From assembly GCF_007858255.1 (NCBI RefSeq), contig NZ_VFEU01000008.1:124001-188000 (forward strand): a stretch of DNA of 64,000 nucleotides. The letters run 5' to 3'. Below the pieces are notes generated by a model that saw nothing but the letters and a program-made list of their open reading frames with translations, searched no databases and was not told the origin of the DNA. Made by a program: the position numbers and the translations under genes. This document shows, piece after piece, positions 17,112-26,831 of this stretch. Numbering within the stretch: the first letter of the stretch is position 1; every line of letters starts with the position of its first letter. Source of the DNA: Pseudomonas rhodesiae. GTDB lineage: Bacteria; Pseudomonadota; Gammaproteobacteria; Pseudomonadales; Pseudomonadaceae.

Positions 17112-17825
17112 ATGTCTCGTTTCATTCGCAGCGCAGCCGTTCTAACCCTTAGCGCCAGCACCCTGGCCAGCCTTTCGGCGATGGCGGCCGATGAACTGCA
17201 CTACAACCAGATCTCCCTGCGTGCGGAGGTCAGCCAGGAAGTAGCCCGCGACAAGATGATCGTGACCCTTTACACCGAAGCTCAAAACGCCGACCCCGCC
17301 AAACTCGCGGCCGACATCACCACTACCTTGAACACAGCGTTGGGCCAGGCCCGCGAAGTCAAGGCCGTCACCTTGCGTCAAGGCAGCCGTAACAGCTACC
17401 CGATCTACGACAACAAGAACCAGAAAATCACCGGCTGGCGCGAGCGTGCTGAGCTGCGCCTGGAAAGTGCGGATTTCCCGGCGCTGTCCAAGCTCACGGG
17501 CGAGCTGCTCAACACCCTGAAAATGGCAAACATGGACTTCACCATCGCCGATAGCACCCGCAAGGCCAGTGAAGACGCCTTGCTCAAAGACGCCGTAGCA
17601 GCCTTCAAGGCCCGTGCCCAATTGGCCACCGATGCGTTGGGCGGCAAGGGTTACAAAATCGTCAACTTAAACTTCAATACCAATGGCTACCCGCAACCTT
17701 ACGAGCGCGGCGCAATGATGATGAAGGCCGCCATGATGGATGCGGCACCGGCCCCCGAAGTGGAACCCGGCACCAGTAAGGTCACTATGTCGGCGGATGG
17801 GGTGATTGAAGTTCAGATCCCCTGA
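17112..17825 (+). CDS. Periplasmic SIMPL-domain (DUF541) protein
   Basis: A 237 aa exported protein with a signal peptide ending at SLSAMAA-D. The SIMPL/YggE-type domain fills most of the mature part (ISLRAEVSQEVARDKMIVTLYTEA; later NSYPIYDNKNQKITGWR). The tail is unusual in being Met-rich (RGAMMMKAAMMDAA). YggE-type proteins are associated with oxidative-stress tolerance, but no reaction is known. It is divergent from roxSR, an arrangement also found in P. aeruginosa as I recall, and may belong to that regulon. Confidence 0.85.
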   Translation: MSRFIRSAAVLTLSASTLASLSAMAADELHYNQISLRAEVSQEVARDKMIVTLYTEAQNADPAKLAADITTTLNTALGQAREVKAVTLRQGSRNSYPIYDNKNQKITGWRERAELRLESADFPALSKLTGELLNTLKMANMDFTIADSTRKASEDALLKDAVAAFKARAQLATDALGGKGYKIVNLNFNTNGYPQPYERGAMMMKAAMMDAAPAPEVEPGTSKVTMSADGVIEVQIP

Positions 17826-17850
17826 TTACCCGAGCCCGACCTCTAATAAC

Positions 17851-17876
17851 AACGCTGCCTCCGGGCAGCGTTTCTT
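17851..17876 (+). terminator. Intrinsic terminator after the SIMPL gene
   Basis: AACGCTGCC pairs with GGCAGCGTT across a 4-base loop and is followed by TCTTGCTTT. Confidence 0.7.
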
Positions 17877-18110
17877 GCTTTACCAAAAGCTGCCCGCATG
17901 ACCACGCCATAAAGACTCCGCAGCCGTTTTTTCGCGCCCTGCTGGAGTCGCTAAATCGTCGTTAAAACGCCCCTTCCAATGTCGGCACGCCGATCAGGCT
18001 CAATCAGAGCTCGCGTTGTCACTACCTCACACCCCCAGAACGACGGTAACCTCGCAGACAGCCGTTTTCGTATGGCCAGCTTTTGTATGCCAGCCACTTC
18101 AGGGGTCTCC

Positions 18111-19712
18111 ATGGAAAGAATTGCCTTCAAACCGCTGCTCCTCGCCGCCAGTCTCCTGGCCTGTATGCCCGCAGCGCACGCAGCCAGCACTCTGGTCTAT
18201 TGCTCCGAAGCCAGCCCTGCCGGGTTCGACCCTAGCCAATACACCAGTGGCACCGACTTTGATGCGTCCGCCGAAACCGTGTTCAATCGCCTGACCCAGT
18301 TCAAGCGTGGCGGCACTGAGGTCGAGCCTGGGTTGGCGACCCGCTGGGAGGTATCCAACGACGGCCTGACCTACACCTTCCACCTGCGAGAAGGCGTCAA
18401 GTTCCACACCACTGACTTCTTCAAACCCACTCGTGATTTCAACGCGGATGACGTGCTATTCACCTTCAACCGCCTGTTGGACGCCGAAACCCCGTTCCGC
18501 AAGGCTTATCCTTCCGAGTCGCCGTACTTGACCGACATGGGCCTGAACACCACGATCAAGAGCGTCGACAAACTCGACGAGCACACCGTACGTTTCAGCC
18601 TGAACAACGTCGATGCCGCGTTCGTGCAGAACCTGGCCATGAGCTTTGCCTCCGTGCAATCGGCCGAGTACGCGGGCCAGTTGTTGAAAGACGGCAAGGC
18701 CGAAGATATCAACCAGAAGCCGGTGGGCACCGGGCCGTTCGTGTTCAAGCGTTATCAGAAGGACTCGCAGATCCGCTACGTGGCCAATAAACAGTATTGG
18801 AAACCCGAGGATGTGAAGCTCGACAACCTGGTCTTCGCGATTACCCCCGACGCCGCTTCGCGCCTGCAAAAACTCAAGGCCGGCGAATGCCAGGTCAGCG
18901 GCTATCCGCGCCCTGCCGACATTGAGGTGATGAAACAGGACCCGAATCTGCGCGTGCTGCAACAAGCCGGTTTCAACCTGGGCTTCTTGGCCTACAACGT
19001 GACGCATCCGCCGTTGGATCAGTTGAAAGTGCGCCAGGCTCTGGACATGGCCATCGACAAGCAGGCGATTATCAAAGCGGTGTATCAAGGTGCCGGACAA
19101 TTGGCGCAGAACGCGCTGCCACCGGCCCAGTGGTCTTATGACCCATCGGTGAAGGACGCGCCCTACGACCCGGTCAAAGCCAAGGCGCTACTAAAAGAAG
19201 CAGGGGTTGCACCCGGCACCACCCTCAACCTGTGGGCGATGACCGTACAACGCGCATCCAACCCGAACGCGCGCATGTCGGCCCAGATGATTCAACAGGA
19301 TTGGGCCAAGGTGGGCATCAACGCCAATATCGTCAGCTACGAATGGGGCGAGTACATCAAACGGGCCAAAAATGGCGAGCACGACGCCATGATTTACGGC
19401 TGGACCGGCGATAACGGCGACCCGGACAACTGGCTCGGCGTGCTCTACAGTTGTGCCGCGGTCAAGGGCAGCAACTACGCCAAATGGTGTAACCCGGCGT
19501 ACGACAAACTGGTGCAGCAGGCCAAAGTGAGCAACGACCGCGAGCAGCGCATCAAGTGGTATCAACAGGCACAAAAAATTCTTAAGGAACAAGTACCTAT
19601 AACGCCTATTGCGAACTCGACGGTTTTCCAACCTCTGCGCAAGGAAGTCAAAGACTTCAAAATCAGCCCCTTTGGGCTCACGCCCTTTTATGGCGTGAGT
19701 CTGGAGAAGTAA
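18111..19712 (+). CDS. dppA1: DppA-like peptide ABC transporter substrate-binding protein, copy 1
   Basis: Periplasmic solute-binding protein (SBP_bac_5 family) delivering di-/tripeptides to DppBCDF. The 533 aa product has a signal peptide cut at AHA-AS. The mature start ASTLVYCSEASPAGFDPSQY carries the family Cys and the GFDP motif. Later blocks are GLTYTFHLREGVKFH, NQKPVGTGPFVFKRY and YGWTGDNGDPDNW. It is the first of three consecutive paralogues. The ATG at 18111 has AGGGG upstream; the frame is open to 17979 but without a signal peptide. A terminator follows, so the tandem copies are probably not one simple transcript. Confidence 0.9.
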   Translation: MERIAFKPLLLAASLLACMPAAHAASTLVYCSEASPAGFDPSQYTSGTDFDASAETVFNRLTQFKRGGTEVEPGLATRWEVSNDGLTYTFHLREGVKFHTTDFFKPTRDFNADDVLFTFNRLLDAETPFRKAYPSESPYLTDMGLNTTIKSVDKLDEHTVRFSLNNVDAAFVQNLAMSFASVQSAEYAGQLLKDGKAEDINQKPVGTGPFVFKRYQKDSQIRYVANKQYWKPEDVKLDNLVFAITPDAASRLQKLKAGECQVSGYPRPADIEVMKQDPNLRVLQQAGFNLGFLAYNVTHPPLDQLKVRQALDMAIDKQAIIKAVYQGAGQLAQNALPPAQWSYDPSVKDAPYDPVKAKALLKEAGVAPGTTLNLWAMTVQRASNPNARMSAQMIQQDWAKVGINANIVSYEWGEYIKRAKNGEHDAMIYGWTGDNGDPDNWLGVLYSCAAVKGSNYAKWCNPAYDKLVQQAKVSNDREQRIKWYQQAQKILKEQVPITPIANSTVFQPLRKEVKDFKISPFGLTPFYGVSLEK

Positions 19713-19722
19713 CAGTGACGCC

Positions 19723-19760
19723 CCAACCGAGTGCGCTAGACGCCTCGGTTGGCCTTTCTT
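19723..19760 (+). terminator. Intrinsic terminator after first binding-protein gene
   Basis: CCAACCGAG (19723-19731) pairs with CTCGGTTGG (19744-19752), followed by CCTTTCTT. Confidence 0.75.
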
Positions 19761-19970
19761 GGTGCAGCCTGCGCACCGAAAAAACCCTCAAAACAGGCGC
19801 AAATATGTCAAAACTTTCATAATTGCGACATTCCTGTACGCTCGTACCACTCTTTGCGCCTTGCAACAGTTCAACGTCTTGCATTGGGTATGGCGCCTGC
19901 ATAAGTATCCGCAGGCCGACTCACGAGGTCGCCCTCACCACCAAAAATGACAACAAATCATGAGGCCAAC

Positions 19971-21599
19971 ATGCTTAAACACGCAGTCCTTCCGTTATTA
20001 GTGAGCGCGGGCCTTATGGCCGCGGCCCCATTCGCCCATGCGGCGACTAACCTGGTGTTCTGCTCCGAAGGGAGCCCGGCCGGTTTCGATCCAGGCCAGT
20101 ACACCACCGGAACAGACTTCGATGCTTCGGCCGAAACCATGTTCAACCGTCTGAGCCAGTTCGAACGCGGCGGCACCGCCGTGGTACCTGGCCTGGCCAC
20201 CAGCTGGGACGTATCCCCGGATGGCCTGACCTACACCTTCCATCTGCGCGAAGGCGTCAAGTTCCACACCACCCCATACTTCAAGCCCACTCGTGAATTC
20301 TCGGCTGACGACGTACTGTTCACCTTCAATCGGATGATCAACAAAGACGATCCATTCCGTAAGGCCTACCCCACCGAGTTCCCGTATTTCACGGACATGG
20401 GGATGGACACCAACATCAAGAACATCGAAAAAATCGATGACCACACCGTCAAGTTCACCCTTGGCACCGTGGACGCGGCATTTATCCAGAACCTGGCCAT
20501 GAGCTTCGCGTCGATCCAGTCGGCGGAATACGCGGCCCAGCTGCTGAAAGAAGGCAAGCCTGCGGACATCAACCAGAAGCCGATCGGCACTGGCCCGTTC
20601 GTGTTCAAGAGCTACCAGAAAGACTCCAACATCCGTTACACCGGCAACAAGGATTACTGGAAGCCTGAAGACGTGAAGATCGACAACCTGATCTTCGCCA
20701 TCACCACTGACCCGTCGGTGCGTATCCAGAAGCTCAAGAAAAACGAATGCCAGATCACCTTGTTCCCACGTCCGGCCGACCTGAAGGCGCTGGGCGAAGA
20801 CAAAGACCTGAAACTGCCGCACCAGGCCGGTTTCAACCTGGGCTACGTGGCCTACAACGTCATGGACAAAATCAAAGGCAGCGACCAGCCCAACCCGCTG
20901 GCTGACCTGCGCGTACGCCAGGCACTGGACATGTCGGTGAACAAGCAGCAGATCATCGACTCCGTCTACCAAGGCGCGGGCCAACTGGCCGTCAACGCCA
21001 TGCCGCCGACCCAGTGGTCCTATGACACCACCATCAAGGACGCCAAGTACGACCCTGAGAAAGCCAAGGCGCTGCTCAAGGAAGCCGGCGTCAAGGAAGG
21101 GACCGAGATCGTGCTGTGGGCCATGCCGGTTCAGCGTCCTTACAACCCGAACGCCAAGCTGATGGCAGAAATGCTGCAGAACGATTGGTCGAAGATCGGC
21201 CTGAAGGTCAAGATCACCAGCTACGAGTGGGGCGAGTACATCAAGCGCTCCAAAGGCGGCGAGAACCAGGCCATGATCATTGGCTGGAGCGGCGACAATG
21301 GTGACCCGGACAACTGGCTGAACGTGCTGTTCGGCTGCGATTCGCTGGCCGGTAACAACTTCTCCAAGTGGTGTGACAAGAAATTCGACGGTATCGTGAA
21401 AGAGGCCAAGGCCACTTCCGACGTCGCTAAACGCACCGAGCTGTACAAGCAGGCGCAACATATCCTCAAAGATGCAGTCCCGATGACACCTATCGCGCAC
21501 TCGACGGTGTATCAACCCATGCGTAACACCGTACAGGACTTCAAGATCAGCCCGTTTGGCTTGAACTCCTTCTATGGCGTGAGCGTAAGCGGCAAGTAA
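19971..21599 (+). CDS. dppA2: DppA-like peptide ABC transporter substrate-binding protein, copy 2
   Basis: Second periplasmic peptide-binding paralogue, 542 aa. The signal peptide ends AHA-AT and the mature protein begins TNLVFCSEGSPAGFDPGQY. It differs from copy 1 by a short insertion (MDKIKGSDQPNPLADLRV) in the loop before the RQALDM block. The ATG at 19971 follows TGAGG. It has its own ~260 bp upstream region and a terminator on either side, so it can be expressed independently. Paralogous SBPs of this locus in P. aeruginosa widen the range of peptides carried; specificity here is not readable. Confidence 0.9.
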   Translation: MLKHAVLPLLVSAGLMAAAPFAHAATNLVFCSEGSPAGFDPGQYTTGTDFDASAETMFNRLSQFERGGTAVVPGLATSWDVSPDGLTYTFHLREGVKFHTTPYFKPTREFSADDVLFTFNRMINKDDPFRKAYPTEFPYFTDMGMDTNIKNIEKIDDHTVKFTLGTVDAAFIQNLAMSFASIQSAEYAAQLLKEGKPADINQKPIGTGPFVFKSYQKDSNIRYTGNKDYWKPEDVKIDNLIFAITTDPSVRIQKLKKNECQITLFPRPADLKALGEDKDLKLPHQAGFNLGYVAYNVMDKIKGSDQPNPLADLRVRQALDMSVNKQQIIDSVYQGAGQLAVNAMPPTQWSYDTTIKDAKYDPEKAKALLKEAGVKEGTEIVLWAMPVQRPYNPNAKLMAEMLQNDWSKIGLKVKITSYEWGEYIKRSKGGENQAMIIGWSGDNGDPDNWLNVLFGCDSLAGNNFSKWCDKKFDGIVKEAKATSDVAKRTELYKQAQHILKDAVPMTPIAHSTVYQPMRNTVQDFKISPFGLNSFYGVSVSGK

Positions 21600-21903
21600 G
21601 GACCAGTGACGGCGACGTTTCATAACGTCGCCGTTATTGCATCCGCCAGACCAGTAGGAAACAGACCACGCCCGCATCCGTTGCGTCCTACAGCAACGAA
21701 CTGCGGTCCGCGACTCCGTTGCCTACAAGGTCAATCCGATTTGGCGCATTTACTGCGAACTCCGCGACCCATAACGTCGTAGGACAGCAGCGGTAGCCAT
21801 ATGGGAAAGGCACTTGCTGTGCGTGGGATCAGTGATGTCTCCCAGTCCGAAAGGCTGGGCGGTTGCTCGCTGATGACAACTACAAACAAGGATCGGGATC
21901 GTC
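21600..21903 (+). other. 304-bp gap between binding-protein copies 2 and 3
   Basis: No gene fits here. A perfect hairpin at 21609-21634 (ACGGCGACGTT with AACGTCGCCGT, then TATTGC) is the terminator of copy 2. A second small stem (CCCAG/CTGGG, near 21840-21857) lies closer to the next start. In P. aeruginosa this is where I recall a metallopeptidase and the regulator psdR; both are absent here. Confidence 0.7.
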
Positions 21904-23508
21904 ATGCGCCATACCACCGTTCTATCCGCAATTTTTGGCACCAGCCTGCTGGCTGTGGCCACGATGGGCCAAGCCGCCGACAAGAAGAGCCTGGTGTTCT
22001 GCTCCGAAGGCAGCCCCGCAGGGTTCGATACAGCGCAGTACACCACCGCCACCGACAACGACGCGGCCGAGCCGCTGTACAACCGCTTGGTCGAGTTCGA
22101 GAAAGGCGCGACCAACGTAATACCTGGGTTGGCGACCAAGTGGGATATTTCAGAAGATGGCCTGACCTACACCTTCCATCTGCGTGAAGGGGTGAAATTC
22201 CACAGCAACAAGGAATTCAAGCCGACGCGGGACTTCAATGCCGACGACGTGCTGTTCACCTTCAACCGCATGCTTGACCCGGATCATCCGTTCCGCAAGG
22301 CCTACCCCACCGAGTTTCCGTACTTCAACGGGATGAGCCTGAACAAGAACATCGCCAAGGTCGAGAAAACCGACCCGTATACCGTGGTGATGACCCTGAA
22401 CACGGTGGACGCCGCGTTCGTGCAAAACATCGCCATGAGCTTCGCCGCGATTCTGTCAGCCGAATACGCCGAGCAATTGCTCAAGGAAGGCAAGCCCAGC
22501 GACATCAACCAGAAGCCGATCGGCACCGGGCCGTTCGTATTCCAGCGTTACCAGAAAGACTCGCAGATCCGTTACGTGGCCAACAAACAATACTGGGACC
22601 CGAGCCGCGTGAAGCTCGACCAGTTGATTTTCGCCATCAACACCGATGCCTCGGTGCGCGTGCAAAAACTCAAGGCAGGCGAATGCCAGGTGACCCTGCA
22701 CCCGCGTCCGGCGGACGTCGATGCGCTCAAGGCCGACCCGAACCTACAACTGCTGACCAAACCGGGTTTCAACCTCGGTTACATCGCCTACAACGTGCGT
22801 CACAAGCCCTTCGACCAGCTTGAAGTGCGCCAGGCGCTGGACATGGCGGTGAACAAGCAAAGCATCCTCAATGCCGTGTACCAGGGCGCCGGGCAACTGG
22901 CGGTCAACGCCATGCCGCCGACCCAATGGTCCTACGACGAAACCATCAAAGATGCCGCCTACAACCCGGAAAAAGCCAAGGAACTGCTCAAGGCCGCCGG
23001 CGTGAAGGAAGGCACCGAGATCACCCTGTGGGCGATGCCGGTGCAACGGCCGTACAACCCCAACGCCAAGCTGATGGCCGAGATGCTGCAAAGCGACTGG
23101 GCCAAGATCGGCCTCAAGGTCAAGATCGTCAGCTACGAGTGGGGCGAATACATCAAGCGCACCAAGAACGGTGAGCACGATGTCAGCCTGATCGGCTGGA
23201 CCGGCGACAACGGTGACCCGGACAACTGGCTGGGCACCCTCTACAGCTGCGACGCCATCGGTGGGAACAACTACTCGATGTGGTGTGACCCGGCGTACGA
23301 CAAGCTGATCAAGCAAGCCAAGGTCGTAACCGACCGTGAACAAAGGACTGTTCTATACAAACAGGCGCAGCAACTGCTCAAGCAGCAGGTGCCGATCACG
23401 CCCGTCGCCCACTCGACGGTCAACCAGCCGTTAAGCGTCAAAGTCGAAGGGTTCAAAGTCAGCCCCTTCGGCCGCAACGTGTTCTCGGGCGTCAGTATTA
23501 CCCCATAA
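21904..23508 (+). CDS. dppA3: DppA-like peptide ABC transporter substrate-binding protein, copy 3
   Basis: Third consecutive periplasmic peptide-binding paralogue, 534 aa. The signal peptide ends GQA-AD and is followed by KKSLVFCSEGSPAGFDTAQY. It is closer to copy 2 in the central blocks (WSYDETIKDAAYNPEKAKELL, PVQRPYNPNAKLMAEMLQ) and closer to copy 1 in GECQV. The ATG at 21904 has AAGGATC somewhat far upstream. A terminator follows before the porin gene. Gene numbering by analogy with P. aeruginosa is tentative. Confidence 0.9.
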   Translation: MRHTTVLSAIFGTSLLAVATMGQAADKKSLVFCSEGSPAGFDTAQYTTATDNDAAEPLYNRLVEFEKGATNVIPGLATKWDISEDGLTYTFHLREGVKFHSNKEFKPTRDFNADDVLFTFNRMLDPDHPFRKAYPTEFPYFNGMSLNKNIAKVEKTDPYTVVMTLNTVDAAFVQNIAMSFAAILSAEYAEQLLKEGKPSDINQKPIGTGPFVFQRYQKDSQIRYVANKQYWDPSRVKLDQLIFAINTDASVRVQKLKAGECQVTLHPRPADVDALKADPNLQLLTKPGFNLGYIAYNVRHKPFDQLEVRQALDMAVNKQSILNAVYQGAGQLAVNAMPPTQWSYDETIKDAAYNPEKAKELLKAAGVKEGTEITLWAMPVQRPYNPNAKLMAEMLQSDWAKIGLKVKIVSYEWGEYIKRTKNGEHDVSLIGWTGDNGDPDNWLGTLYSCDAIGGNNYSMWCDPAYDKLIKQAKVVTDREQRTVLYKQAQQLLKQQVPITPVAHSTVNQPLSVKVEGFKVSPFGRNVFSGVSITP

Positions 23509-23532
23509 GAAAATAACCGGATTGCGCAGGGC

Positions 23533-23568
23533 AAAGGCTGCCCTGCTGCAAACGTGCAGCCTTTTATT
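23533..23568 (+). terminator. Intrinsic terminator after third binding-protein gene
   Basis: AAAGGCTGC (23533-23541) pairs with GCAGCCTTT, which is followed by TATT; about 25 bp past the stop codon. Confidence 0.75.
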
Positions 23569-23678
23569 GGGATTTTTCCTACGGCAAACGTTTGCAACAG
23601 CTTGAACGAGTTACACACCAATAGCCGGTTCACCTAAAAAGACCGGCATAAAAAAAGAGAACCAAAGGAGCTCCACCC

Positions 23679-25076
23679 ATGAAACTGAGCAGCAAAGTGC
23701 TTCTGGCTATGGCCATCAGCAGCATCACGGCCACCGCCTACGCAGAACCGGCCAGCCAGGACTTCGTTCCGACGACATTGGCCGGCACCAGCGCGCAAAG
23801 CGAAGCCAAAGGCTTTATCGAAGATTTCAGCCTGGGCGGCACCACGCGTAACTGGTACTCCCATGAAAGCAAATACCGTGGCGGCACCTTCTCCTACGAG
23901 AAACACGGCGAAACTCGCACCGACCGCAACCGTACCAACTGGGTGCAGGGCACTATCCTTAACGCAAGCTCGGGGTTCACCCAGGGCACTGTAGGTGTCA
24001 AGACAGAAGTAGCGGTTTACAACGCGCTGGTCTTGGACCGCAGCAAGCGTGACATCAAAGGCGGCTCCAACCGCACCCTGGCCGACTCCGACGGCAACGC
24101 CGTAGATCAGTGGAGCAAACTGGGCCTGGCCAACGTGCAATTCCGCGTGTCCAACACCACTCTGACCGCAGGTCGCCAGAACTTCAGCAGCGGCATCGTC
24201 GACACCATCGGCAACCGTGCACTGCCTTCAAGCTTCGAAGGTGTGAGCTTCAATAGCGAAGAGTTCAGCAACCTGTCGTTCCAGGGCGGTATCTTCGATC
24301 GCGTTTCGCCACGTACCGAACAAAGCCTGTCGAAATTCCGTAGCGAATACGGCAACGGCACCCAGGAAACCGACAAAGTATCGACCCTGGGCGTGAACTA
24401 CCAGCCGCTGAAAAGCCTGAAAACCAGCTTCTTCGCCGCCAACGTGAAGGACTTCTGGAACCAGTACTACTTCGGTGCAACCCACGAATTGGGCGACACT
24501 TCGCAACTGGGGCTGACTACCGGCTTCAACTACTACAAGACTGTCGACGAAGGCAAAAAAGAGATGGGGGAAATCGACAACGATACCTTCTCCCTGTCCC
24601 TGGGACTGACTCACCAGGCACACAGCCTGACCTTCGCTTACCAGCAAGTGAACGGTAACGAGTACTTCGACTACCTGCACGAAACCAACGGCATCTACCT
24701 GGCCAACTCCCTGACCTCGGACTTCAACGGCCCGAACGAGAAGTCTTTCCAGGTCGCCTACGCCATCAACATGGCGGAGTACGGTGTACCAGGCTTGAAA
24801 TTCAACGCCTACTCGGCTCGCGGCTGGGGTATCGACGGTACTCACTACACCGGCAACAACGGCCGGGCCAAGTTCGCCTACGACGGCATCCAGTCCCAAG
24901 ACGGCGAGAAGCATCAGGAATACGGTGTAGGCGCCTCTTACGCCCTGCAAAGCGGCCCCCTCAAAGCCACTACCGTACGCGCGACTTATGTGGAGCACCG
25001 TGGCAGCGAGTTCCAGGCGGACGGCAGCATCAAAGAGTTCCGTCTGGTCACCACCATCCCATTCAACATTCTTTAA
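23679..25076 (+). CDS. opdP: OprD-family outer-membrane porin, peptide-specific
   Basis: An 18-strand beta-barrel substrate-specific channel of the OprD family that would admit small peptides to the periplasm. The 465 aa product has a signal peptide ending AYA-EP. It also has the OprD hallmark GFIEDFSLGGTTRNWY and alternating aromatic strands ending in RLVTTIPFNIL. Its place between the binding proteins and dppBCDF matches opdP (PA4501) of P. aeruginosa, a glycine-glutamate dipeptide channel, so the symbol rests on position plus family. AAAGGAG precedes the ATG. Confidence 0.88.
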   Translation: MKLSSKVLLAMAISSITATAYAEPASQDFVPTTLAGTSAQSEAKGFIEDFSLGGTTRNWYSHESKYRGGTFSYEKHGETRTDRNRTNWVQGTILNASSGFTQGTVGVKTEVAVYNALVLDRSKRDIKGGSNRTLADSDGNAVDQWSKLGLANVQFRVSNTTLTAGRQNFSSGIVDTIGNRALPSSFEGVSFNSEEFSNLSFQGGIFDRVSPRTEQSLSKFRSEYGNGTQETDKVSTLGVNYQPLKSLKTSFFAANVKDFWNQYYFGATHELGDTSQLGLTTGFNYYKTVDEGKKEMGEIDNDTFSLSLGLTHQAHSLTFAYQQVNGNEYFDYLHETNGIYLANSLTSDFNGPNEKSFQVAYAINMAEYGVPGLKFNAYSARGWGIDGTHYTGNNGRAKFAYDGIQSQDGEKHQEYGVGASYALQSGPLKATTVRATYVEHRGSEFQADGSIKEFRLVTTIPFNIL

Positions 25077-25088
25077 TTAGCACCAGGC

Positions 25089-25119
25089 AGACGGCAGGCT
25101 CAGGAAGAGCCTGCCGTCT
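25089..25119 (+). other. Perfect 13-bp hairpin between opdP and dppA4
   Basis: AGACGGCAGGCTC pairs exactly with GAGCCTGCCGTCT over a 5-base loop, 12 bp after the opdP stop. There is no clear T run, so it may be a weak terminator or an mRNA 3'-end stabiliser. Confidence 0.6.
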
Positions 25120-25156
25120 ACGCTTGTCTGGTCCCATCGATTGCAGAGGGCTCTGA

Positions 25157-26755
25157 ATGAAAATGCTCCCGCTACAAGCTGCCGTTGCCGCCGCGCTATT
25201 GAGCGCAGCTATCGGCGTATCGGCCAAACCCCTGGTGGTCTGCACCGAAGCCAGCCCGGAGGGTTTTGACCCGGTCCTGTACACCACCGCCGTCACCGCG
25301 GACGCCGCGGCCGAAACCGTGTTCAACCGCCTGGTGGATTTCAAGCCCGGTACTACCGAAGTGGTTCCCGCGCTGGCCAAGGACCTGCCGGAAATCAGCG
25401 CCGATGGCCTGACCTACACCTTTCACCTGCGTGAAGACATCAAGTTCCACACCACCGATTACTTCAAACCCACGCGCAACCTGAATGCCGACGACGTGCT
25501 CTGGAGCTTCAAACGCCAGCTGGACCCGAATCACCCGTGGCATAACAAGTCCACCGTGGGCTACCCGTACTTCGAGAGCATGGGCTTCAAAGAACTGCTC
25601 AAGAGCGTAGAGAAAACCGACGATCACACCGTCGTCTTTACCCTGACCCGTCCTGAAGCACCATTCCTGGCCGACCTGGCCATGGCGTTCTCCTCGATTC
25701 ACTCCGCCGAATACGCCGACCAGTTGCTCAAGTCCGGCAAGACCGATGAGCTGAACAGCAAGCCGATCGGCACCGGCCCGTTCATCTTCACTCGCTACGC
25801 CAAGGACGCCCAAGTGCGCTTCAAGGCCAACCCGGAGTACTTCCGTGGCAAGCCGCCGGCCGATCCGCTGATCCTGGCGATCACCACCGACAACAACGTG
25901 CGCCTGCAAAAGCTCAAGGCCAACGAATGTCAGATCGCGCTGTATCCCAAGCCCGACGACGTGCCGAGCGTGAAGGCCGACCCAAACCTGAAAGTGGCGG
26001 AATTGGCGGCGATGACCACCGCGTACACCGCCCTGAACACCACCCACAAGTACATGAGCGACGCGCGGGTGCGCCACGCGATCAATATCGCGTTCGACAA
26101 GAAAGGCTACAACGAATCCCTCTATGGCAAAGGCAACGCCATCGACGCCACCGGCCCGTATCCACCAACCCTGCTGGGCTTCAACAATAAGTTGAAGAAC
26201 CCTGAGCGCGACCTGGACAAGGCCCGCGCCCTGCTCAAGGAAGCTGGCGTACCGGAAGGCACCGAGTTCACCCTGTTTACCCGTAACGGCGGCGGCCCGA
26301 CCAACCCCAACCCGATGCTCGGCGCCCAGCGCATGCAGGCGGACCTGGCGCAGATCGGCCTGAAAGTGAACATCAAAGTCATGGAATGGGGCGAGATGCT
26401 CAAGCGCGCCAAGGCCGGCGAGCATGACATGGTGTCCGCGGGCTGGGCCGGCGATAACGGCGACCCGGATAACTTCCTCACGCCGAACCTGAGTTGCGAT
26501 GCTGCGAAAAACGGCGAAAACTACGCCCGCTGGTGTAACAAAGAGTTTCAGGCTTTGATCGACAAGGCCCGCGCTGACGCTGAACCCGCTGAGCGCGCCG
26601 CACTCTATGAACAAGCCCTGGATGTTTTCGAGAAAGACCAACCGTGGATTCCCATGGCCTACCCGAAAATGTTTACCGCCATGCGCAAGAACGTCGAAGG
26701 CTTTACCCAAAGCCCTCTGACGACTAATAACTTCGCCACCACCCAGGTGAAGTAA
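25157..26755 (+). CDS. dppA4: DppA-like peptide ABC transporter substrate-binding protein, copy 4
   Basis: The binding protein immediately before the transporter genes, 532 aa. The signal peptide ends VSA-KP and is followed by LVVCTEASPEGFDPVLY. It is the most divergent of the four, with PEYFRGKPPADPLILAITTDNNVRLQKLKANECQIALYPKPDD in place of the usual KQYWKPEDVK... block. That makes it the closest here to enterobacterial DppA. It is likely the core binding protein of the DppBCDF importer, with copies 1-3 as alternative feeders. Confidence 0.92.
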   Translation: MKMLPLQAAVAAALLSAAIGVSAKPLVVCTEASPEGFDPVLYTTAVTADAAAETVFNRLVDFKPGTTEVVPALAKDLPEISADGLTYTFHLREDIKFHTTDYFKPTRNLNADDVLWSFKRQLDPNHPWHNKSTVGYPYFESMGFKELLKSVEKTDDHTVVFTLTRPEAPFLADLAMAFSSIHSAEYADQLLKSGKTDELNSKPIGTGPFIFTRYAKDAQVRFKANPEYFRGKPPADPLILAITTDNNVRLQKLKANECQIALYPKPDDVPSVKADPNLKVAELAAMTTAYTALNTTHKYMSDARVRHAINIAFDKKGYNESLYGKGNAIDATGPYPPTLLGFNNKLKNPERDLDKARALLKEAGVPEGTEFTLFTRNGGGPTNPNPMLGAQRMQADLAQIGLKVNIKVMEWGEMLKRAKAGEHDMVSAGWAGDNGDPDNFLTPNLSCDAAKNGENYARWCNKEFQALIDKARADAEPAERAALYEQALDVFEKDQPWIPMAYPKMFTAMRKNVEGFTQSPLTTNNFATTQVK

Positions 26756-26768
26756 ATAAGAAAAACGC

Positions 26769-26796
26769 TCGGCACCGTCGACATGGGCGGTGCCGA
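26769..26796 (+). other. Intercistronic hairpin between dppA4 and dppB
   Basis: TCGGCACCG pairs with CGGTGCCGA around a 10-base loop, without a following T run. Such hairpins commonly keep the binding-protein mRNA more abundant than that of the membrane genes. Confidence 0.65.
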
Positions 26797-26831
26797 ACCT
26801 GCCTAACCGGCTGATTGAGGTACACCACAAG

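Noticed and set aside
19761..19970. A sigma-54 promoter upstream of the second binding-protein gene
   Set aside because: A TGGCGCCTGCATAAG stretch has the wrong spacing between its GG and GC elements.
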